Shown here piece after piece: positions 6,371 through 11,097 of a stretch of 11,097 nt of DNA. Both the position numbers and the translations under genes were made by a program. Within the stretch, counting starts at the first letter, position 1. The number at the start of each line of letters is the position of its first letter. The DNA is from Robiginitomaculum sp. (lineage in GTDB: Bacteria; Pseudomonadota; Alphaproteobacteria; Caulobacterales; Maricaulaceae). Under the pieces are notes generated by a model. The model was not told the DNA's origin. It made no database searches and saw only the letters and a list, made by a program, of their open reading frames with translations. The DNA is taken from assembly GCA_026993275.1 (NCBI GenBank), contig JALWUB010000470.1, positions 1-11,097 of the forward strand, read 5' to 3'.

Positions 6371-9157
6371 ATGGGCCAAAAGACCGTATCGCTGACCATT
6401 GACGGCAGGCACATCACCGCGCCGGCCGGCATCCCGCTCAAGCGCGCCGCCAAAATGGCCGGGATCAATATCCCGAGCCTGTGTGCCATCCCCTCGCTGA
6501 AGCCCCTGGGCTCGTGCCGCCTGTGCCTGGTGGAGATCGAGGGCAAGCCCGGCACGCCCGCCTCCTGCACCACGCCGGTGGCCGATGGCCTGGTGGTGCA
6601 TACCGAAACGCCGCGCCTGAACCGCCTGCGCAAGGGCGTGATGGAGCTTTACATTTCCGATCATCCGCTGGATTGCCTGACCTGTCCGGCCAATGGGGAC
6701 TGTGAGCTACAGGACATGGCCGGGCGCGTCGGCCTGCGCGATGTGCGCTACGGGCTGGCAGGACAGAACCATCTGGATGCGCCAAAGGACGAAAGCAACC
6801 CCTATTTCACCTTTGATCCGGCCAAATGTATCGTCTGCGCCCGCTGCGTGCGCGCCTGCGACGAAATTCAGGGCACGCTGGCGCTGACCCTGGAGGGGCG
6901 CGGTTTTGACACCAAGGTCAGCGCCGGGGGCACGGATTTCTTTGACAGCGAATGCGTCTCCTGCGGGGCCTGCGTGCAGGCCTGCCCGACCGCCACCTTG
7001 ATGGAAAAGACGGTGATCGAGCAGGGCCTGCCGGACCGGGTGGTCAAGACCACCTGCGCCTATTGCGGTGTCGGCTGCGGCTTTGAGGCCCAGCTTCAGG
7101 GCGAAACCGTGGTGCGCATGGTGCCGGACGCCGATGGCAAGGCCAATCATGGCCATTCATGCGTCAAGGGCCGCTTTGCCTGGGGCTATGCCAATCACCC
7201 GGACCGGCAAATGCACCCGATGATCCGCGAACATATTGACGAGGACTGGCGCGTGGTGGGCTGGGACGAGGCCATCGGCTTTGCCGCCGCCCGCCTGAAC
7301 GCCATCAAGGCCAAATACGGCCCCAAGGCCATTGGCGGCATCACCTCGTCGCGCTGCACCAATGAAGAGGTCTGGCTGGTGCAAAAAATGGTGCGCACGG
7401 CCTTTGGCAACAACAATGTGGACACCTGCGCCCGGGTCTGCCACTCGCCCACCGGCTATGGCCTGAAACAGACCTTTGGCGAAAGTGCCGGCACACAAGA
7501 CTTCGATTCGGTGCGCGCTGCCGATGTCATTCTGGTGATCGGCTCCAACCCCACCGAAGCGCATCCGGTGTTTGGCTCGGCCATCAAGAAACGCCTGCGG
7601 GAGGGCGCGAAACTCATCGTCATGGACCCGCGCGCCATCGAGCTGGTCAGCGCCCCCCATATCCGCGCCGATTACCATTTGCCGCTGCGTCCTGGCACCA
7701 ATGTGCCCATGATCAATGCCTTTGCCCATGTGGTGGCCACCGAGAGCCTGGTGGATGAAGACTTTGTCGCAAGCCGTTGTGATACAGAGTCTTTCAAGGC
7801 CTGGCGTGAGTTTGTATCGCGACCGGAAAACAGCCCTGAAGCGGTGGCGGAAATCACTGGCGTGGCGGCGGAGGACATCCGTGCCGCCGCCCGCCTTTAT
7901 GCCAAGGGCCCCAACAGCGCCATCTATTACGGCCTTGGGGTGACCGAGCACAGCCAGGGCTCGACCATGGTCATGGGCATGGCCAATCTCGCCATGGCGA
8001 CCGGCAATATCGGCCGGCCCGGGGTTGGCGTGAACCCCATGCGCGGGCAGAACAATGTGCAGGGCTCATGCGACATGGGCTCCTTCCCGCACGAATTTGC
8101 CGGCTACCGCCCGGTCAGCGATGATGCCACCCGGGCCATGTTCGAGGCCGAATGGGGGGTGACGCTGGATGGCCAGCCGGGCCTGCGCATCCCCAACATG
8201 CTGGACGAGGCCTGTTCGGGGGCGTTCAAGGGCATCTATATCCAGGGCGAGGACATTGCCCAGAGCGATCCCAACACCCTGCATGTGGAAGCGGCGCTCA
8301 GGGCCATGGAGTGCGTCATCGTGCAGGATCTGTTCCTCAACGAAACCGCACGTTTTGCCCATGTGTTCCTGCCGGGCACGTCGTTTCTGGAAAAGGACGG
8401 CACCTTCATCAATGCCGAGCGCCGCATCAGCCGGGTGCGCCCGGTGCGCCCCTCGCCCACCGGCATGGACGAGTGGCAGGTCACGGCGGCCTTGAGCACG
8501 GCCATGGGCTATCCCATGCACTATGACAATTCAGCGCAGATCATGGACGAGATTGCCCGCCTGACCCCGACCATGAGCGCTGTCAGCTTTGCCATGCTGG
8601 ACGAGAAGGGCTCGGTGCAATGGCCGTGCACAGCGGATGCGCCGGACGGCACACCGGTGATGCACGCGCACGAATTCGTACGCGGCAAGGGGCTATTCGT
8701 GATTACCGAATACGTGCCGACCCCGGAGCGCGCCAACCGCAAGTTCCCGCTCATTCTCACCACCGGGCGGCTCCTGAGTCAGTACAATGTCGGCCAGCAA
8801 ACCCGGCGCACGCCCAATCAGCGCTGGGCAGCGCGCGACGAGCTGGAAATCCATGAATCGGACGCACACATGCGCGGCATCCGCGATGGCGATCTGGTTT
8901 CGGTCAGCTCGCGCAAGGGCGAAACCAGCCTGCAGGCGCGCATCTCGAAACGGGTGCAGCCGGGCGTGGTCTATACCACCTTCCACCATCCGGAATCGGG
9001 CACCAATGTGCTGACTACCGAGATTTCGGACTGGGCCACCTCCTGCCCCGAATACAAGGTTACCGCCGTGCAGGTGCACCCGGCCAACCACCTTTCCGAC
9101 TGGCAAAGGGCGCGCCAAGAGGGCACAGGCCCCGCCGGCATGGATGCGGCGCAATAG
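6371..9157 (+). CDS. fdsA: NAD-dependent formate dehydrogenase catalytic subunit FdsA
   Basis: FdsA oxidises formate to CO2 at a bis-molybdopterin-guanine-dinucleotide centre and moves electrons through an iron-sulfur chain to FdsG/FdsB. The 928-residue product starts with a NuoG-like region. It has a [2Fe-2S] set (Cys38, 49, 52, 66) and a His-ligated [4Fe-4S] set (His98, Cys102, 105, 111). Two ferredoxin-type clusters follow (Cys153, 156, 159, 163 and 195, 198, 201, 205). The molybdopterin oxidoreductase domain begins near 226 with its own [4Fe-4S] set (Cys229, 232, 236, 264). The catalytic residue is a normal cysteine, Cys357 in RVCHSPTGYG, followed by His358, so this is not a selenoprotein. 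MRGQNNVQGSCDMG further on is a cofactor-binding segment, and a C-terminal molydopterin-dinucleotide-binding domain closes the protein. No Tat signal is present, so it is cytosolic. AGGAGG lies 5 nt before the ATG. Confidence 0.97.
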   Translation: MGQKTVSLTIDGRHITAPAGIPLKRAAKMAGINIPSLCAIPSLKPLGSCRLCLVEIEGKPGTPASCTTPVADGLVVHTETPRLNRLRKGVMELYISDHPLDCLTCPANGDCELQDMAGRVGLRDVRYGLAGQNHLDAPKDESNPYFTFDPAKCIVCARCVRACDEIQGTLALTLEGRGFDTKVSAGGTDFFDSECVSCGACVQACPTATLMEKTVIEQGLPDRVVKTTCAYCGVGCGFEAQLQGETVVRMVPDADGKANHGHSCVKGRFAWGYANHPDRQMHPMIREHIDEDWRVVGWDEAIGFAAARLNAIKAKYGPKAIGGITSSRCTNEEVWLVQKMVRTAFGNNNVDTCARVCHSPTGYGLKQTFGESAGTQDFDSVRAADVILVIGSNPTEAHPVFGSAIKKRLREGAKLIVMDPRAIELVSAPHIRADYHLPLRPGTNVPMINAFAHVVATESLVDEDFVASRCDTESFKAWREFVSRPENSPEAVAEITGVAAEDIRAAARLYAKGPNSAIYYGLGVTEHSQGSTMVMGMANLAMATGNIGRPGVGVNPMRGQNNVQGSCDMGSFPHEFAGYRPVSDDATRAMFEAEWGVTLDGQPGLRIPNMLDEACSGAFKGIYIQGEDIAQSDPNTLHVEAALRAMECVIVQDLFLNETARFAHVFLPGTSFLEKDGTFINAERRISRVRPVRPSPTGMDEWQVTAALSTAMGYPMHYDNSAQIMDEIARLTPTMSAVSFAMLDEKGSVQWPCTADAPDGTPVMHAHEFVRGKGLFVITEYVPTPERANRKFPLILTTGRLLSQYNVGQQTRRTPNQRWAARDELEIHESDAHMRGIRDGDLVSVSSRKGETSLQARISKRVQPGVVYTTFHHPESGTNVLTTEISDWATSCPEYKVTAVQVHPANHLSDWQRARQEGTGPAGMDAAQ

Positions 9158-9159
9158 GC

Positions 9160-9957
9160 ATGCAGCCAGATGCGGCAAACACGGTCGTGCAGGCCACGGC
9201 CATAGACGGGGGCGGGCGCAAAACGGTGGACTGGTGCGCCCCGGCCGAAGTGCCCGTCGGCATGGTCTATAACGGCGTGCCCCACGCGGTGATGATGGCG
9301 ACACCGTGCGACCTGCACGATTTCGCCCTGGGCTTTGCGCTGGCCGAAGGCGTCATCAATGCGCCGGACGAGGTGCAGGGCATTGCGGTGCAGCCCCTGG
9401 AAAACGGCATCGAACTGCACATCACCATCCCCGAAAAACGCGCCGCGCGCCTGAAACTGCATGCGCAAAGACGGGCGCATTTTGGCCGCGCCGGCTGTGG
9501 CCTGTGCGGCGTTGACAGGCTGGAGGATGCCATCCGCCCCCTGCCCCGCCTGCCCGGCCCTGCGCCGTGCCCGGACCATGCGGCCGCCGCCCGGGCTGCG
9601 GGCGCGCTGGCCGGTGCACAGCCCCTGCGCCGCCAGAACAAGAGCGTGCATGGCGCCGCCTGGGTCAGCGCGGACGGGCACATCATGTGCGTGCGAGAGG
9701 ACATTGGCCGCCACAATGCCCTCGACAAGATGATCGGCGCGCGCGCACAAAACGGCTTTGCCGATGGCTTTGCCCTGCTCTCCAGCCGCTGCACGTTCGA
9801 GCTGGTGCAAAAGTGTGCGCTTTCGGGCATCCAGACCCTGCTGACCCTGTCGGCGCCTTCGGCCAGCGCCATAGAGGTGGCCCGGCGTGCCAACCTGGCG
9901 CTCGCCTGCTGGGACCGGCGCAATGCGGCACTGATCCGGTTCACCGGCCATGGCTGA
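9160..9957 (+). CDS. fdhD: Formate dehydrogenase sulfurtransferase/chaperone FdhD (FdsC)
   Basis: FdhD (called FdsC in fds operons) takes sulfur from a cysteine desulfurase and hands it to bis-MGD, holding the matured cofactor for insertion into the formate dehydrogenase. The product has 265 residues. The sulfur-relay pair is Cys113-x2-Cys116 in AGCGLCG (111-117), equivalent to the CxxC loop of E. coli FdhD. VREDIGRHNALDK (178-190), SSRCTFELVQK (208-218) and SAPSASAIEVA (231-241) are the other family signatures. The N-terminal VPVGMVYNGVPHAVMMATP (31-49) followed by DLHDFALGFALAEGVI (51-66) also matches. The ATG lies 2 nt after the fdsA stop without an obvious Shine-Dalgarno, so translation is probably coupled to fdsA. 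In Cupriavidus and Rhodobacter a small fdsD follows this gene; none is present here. Confidence 0.95.
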   Translation: MQPDAANTVVQATAIDGGGRKTVDWCAPAEVPVGMVYNGVPHAVMMATPCDLHDFALGFALAEGVINAPDEVQGIAVQPLENGIELHITIPEKRAARLKLHAQRRAHFGRAGCGLCGVDRLEDAIRPLPRLPGPAPCPDHAAAARAAGALAGAQPLRRQNKSVHGAAWVSADGHIMCVREDIGRHNALDKMIGARAQNGFADGFALLSSRCTFELVQKCALSGIQTLLTLSAPSASAIEVARRANLALACWDRRNAALIRFTGHG

Positions 9958-10121
9958 CAACAGGCGCGGGGAGGCATAGCCCCCTCGGACACGCCTTGCG
10001 CCGTGCCCCATCATGACAGGAATGTAAGATTCGCAGCGCTTGCCTCAGCGCATGGCGGTGTTAACGTGGCAGCAAAAGAGGTCCGCAGCACATTGCCGGA
10101 CCGGCTCAAGGGGAGGCGGCA
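9958..10121 (+). other. Gap between fdhD and the amidohydrolase gene
   Basis: These 164 nt contain no convincing gene, and no FdsD-like frame is visible. Just after fdhD a weak hairpin can form at 9968-9986 (GGGG-A-GGC, loop ATA, GCC-C-CCTC, with one A-C mismatch and a G-T pair), but no T tract follows. A possible promoter for the next gene is TTGCCT at 10040-10045, 16 nt, then TAACGT at 10062-10067. That would give a leader of roughly 50 nt. Both calls are tentative. Confidence 0.35.
10110..10116 (+). promoter_or_regulatory. Shine-Dalgarno that supports a TTG start
   Basis: GGGGAGG ends 5 nt before the TTG at 10122. No in-frame ATG exists until well after the signal peptide, so this strong site decides the start of the amidohydrolase. 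Confidence 0.7.
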
Positions 10122-11097
10122 TTGATCAGGAAACTGGCGCTTGCGGGCGCACTGGCTCTGGCAGGCGGCGCGGCCAGCGCGCAGATGGTGCAGATCAACA
10201 AGAACCCGTATCCATCGACCTATCAGCCGATGCCATCACAGCCGACGCTGATTCGCGGCGCGCATGTGCTTGATGGCCTGGGCGGCGAGATGGACAAGGC
10301 CGACGTGCTGATGCGCGATGGCAAGATTGCCGCCGTGGGCGCGCATCTGGAGGCGCCAGAAGGCGTGGTCATTGTCGATGGCACCGGCAAATGGGTAACG
10401 CCGGGCATTATCGACCCGCATTCGCATCTGGGCGTCTATGCCTCGCCGGGCGTGCGCGCCACGTCCGATGGCAATGAAGTCGCCAAGCCGAACACCGCCG
10501 AAGTCTCTTCCGAGCATGGCATCTGGCCGCAAGACCCGGGCTTCAACCGCGCCCGCGCCGGCGGCATAACCGCGCTGATGGTGCTGCCGGGCTCGGCCAA
10601 CCTCTTTGGCGGCCGCGGCACGGTGCTCAAAAACATCCCCTCGCGCACGGTGCAGGGCATGAAGTTTCCGGGCGCGCCCTATTCACTGAAAATGGCCTGC
10701 GGCGAAAACCCCAAGCGGGTTTACGGGCAAAAGGGCGGACCCAATTCGCGCATGGGCAATTTCGCCCATTACCGCGCCGCCTGGATCAAGGCGAAGGCCT
10801 ACAAGAAGGCCTGGGACGATTATGCCCGCGATTACGCCAAATGGGAGAAAGACAGCAAAGGCAAGAATGGCAAGGACAAGAAGCCGCCCAAGGCGCCCAA
10901 GCGCAATCTGCAGATGGAAACCCTGATGGGCGTGCTGAATGGCGAGATTATCGTCAACATGCATTGCTATCGCGCCGATGAAATGGCCCAGGTGATCGAT
11001 ATGTCCAAGGAGTTTGGCTATCATGTGGGCGCGTTCCACCACGCGGTCGAGGCCTACAAGATTGCCGATCTGCTGCGCGACAACAATATTTGCGCGG
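10122..11097 (+). CDS. Secreted amidohydrolase-family protein, N-terminal part (cut by window edge)
   Basis: This is an exported metal-dependent hydrolase of the amidohydrolase superfamily, related to the imidazolonepropionase-like group (COG1228). Its substrate is unknown. The visible 325 residues begin with a signal peptide: MIRK, then a hydrophobic run LALAGALALAGGA, and a cleavage site ASA|Q near residue 20. A beta-sandwich piece, IRGAHVLDGLGGEMDKADV (44-62) and DGKIAAVG (66-73), leads to the metal ligands His100-x-His102 in GIIDPHSHLG. NMHCYRADE (279-287) gives a likely further ligand at His281, and His301, His305 or His306 may be another. Lys198 in GENPKR may be a bridging lysine, but this is a guess. 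A lysine-rich stretch at about 223-262 looks like a charged surface insertion. The gene starts at TTG and runs off the right edge. It has no obvious link to formate or Moco metabolism. Confidence 0.85.
   Translation, partial: MIRKLALAGALALAGGAASAQMVQINKNPYPSTYQPMPSQPTLIRGAHVLDGLGGEMDKADVLMRDGKIAAVGAHLEAPEGVVIVDGTGKWVTPGIIDPHSHLGVYASPGVRATSDGNEVAKPNTAEVSSEHGIWPQDPGFNRARAGGITALMVLPGSANLFGGRGTVLKNIPSRTVQGMKFPGAPYSLKMACGENPKRVYGQKGGPNSRMGNFAHYRAAWIKAKAYKKAWDDYARDYAKWEKDSKGKNGKDKKPPKAPKRNLQMETLMGVLNGEIIVNMHCYRADEMAQVIDMSKEFGYHVGAFHHAVEAYKIADLLRDNNICA

Noticed and set aside
4739..6664. Minus-strand 641-residue open frame opposite fdsB
   Set aside because: It is antisense to fdsB, which has intact FMN, NAD and cluster motifs. 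The translation is low-complexity His/Arg/Gln-rich and lacks any recognisable domain.
7430..7450. Possible selenocysteine codon in FdsA
   Set aside because: The catalytic position is a plain TGC cysteine codon (Cys357), with no in-frame TGA anywhere in the gene.
9968..9986. Hairpin after fdhD as an intrinsic terminator
   Set aside because: The stem has a mismatch and a wobble pair, and no T tract follows, so it does not meet the usual intrinsic terminator pattern.
1..11097. CRISPR arrays, insertion sequences, tRNA or rRNA genes, phage or defence genes
   Set aside because: No direct repeat series, terminal inverted repeats with transposase, RNA gene or defence domain was seen on either strand.

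Overview
The window is GC-rich and fully bacterial in style: genes are tightly packed, with ATGA overlaps and one TTG start. Gene content points to an alphaproteobacterium. It has an FdsGBA-type soluble NAD-dependent formate dehydrogenase, a fused MoaC-MoaB/MogA protein, and a secreted amidohydrolase of a kind common in Caulobacterales- and sphingomonad-like genomes. The class-level call is an inference from family knowledge, not from a marker gene, and nothing finer is supported.

Layout. On the minus strand, reading from about 4160 leftward to the window edge, lies one compact molybdenum-cofactor (Moco) operon: moaA, moaCB (fusion), moeA, moaD, moaE and mobA (mobA is cut by the left edge). 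Gaps are 40 nt, a 4-nt overlap, a 4-nt overlap, 5 nt and an 8-nt overlap. Divergent from it, on the plus strand from 4386, lies fdsG-fdsB-fdsA-fdhD (fdsC), spaced by a 4-nt overlap, 9 nt and 2 nt. The two operons share a 225-nt control region (4161-4385). After fdhD a 164-nt gap (9958-10121) leads to a signal-peptide-bearing amidohydrolase that starts at TTG and is cut by the right edge.

How they work together. MoaA and the MoaC half of MoaCB turn GTP into cyclic pyranopterin monophosphate. MoaD/MoaE add the dithiolene sulfurs. The MogA-like half adenylylates molybdopterin, and MoeA inserts molybdate. MobA adds GMP to give the guanine-dinucleotide form that FdsA carries. FdhD passes sulfur to the cofactor before it enters FdsA. 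FdsA then oxidises formate to CO2, and electrons pass through its iron-sulfur chain and FdsG to the FMN/NAD site of FdsB. The region is thus close to a self-contained enzyme-plus-cofactor module. MoeB, molybdate transport and the small FdsD subunit are not seen here.

No gene here looks like an undescribed system. The points most worth a second look are local: overlapping hairpins on the moeA ribosome-binding site, the MoaD Gly-Gly codons doubling as the moaE Shine-Dalgarno, the absence of fdsD, the MoaCB fusion, and an fdsG start with little Shine-Dalgarno support.
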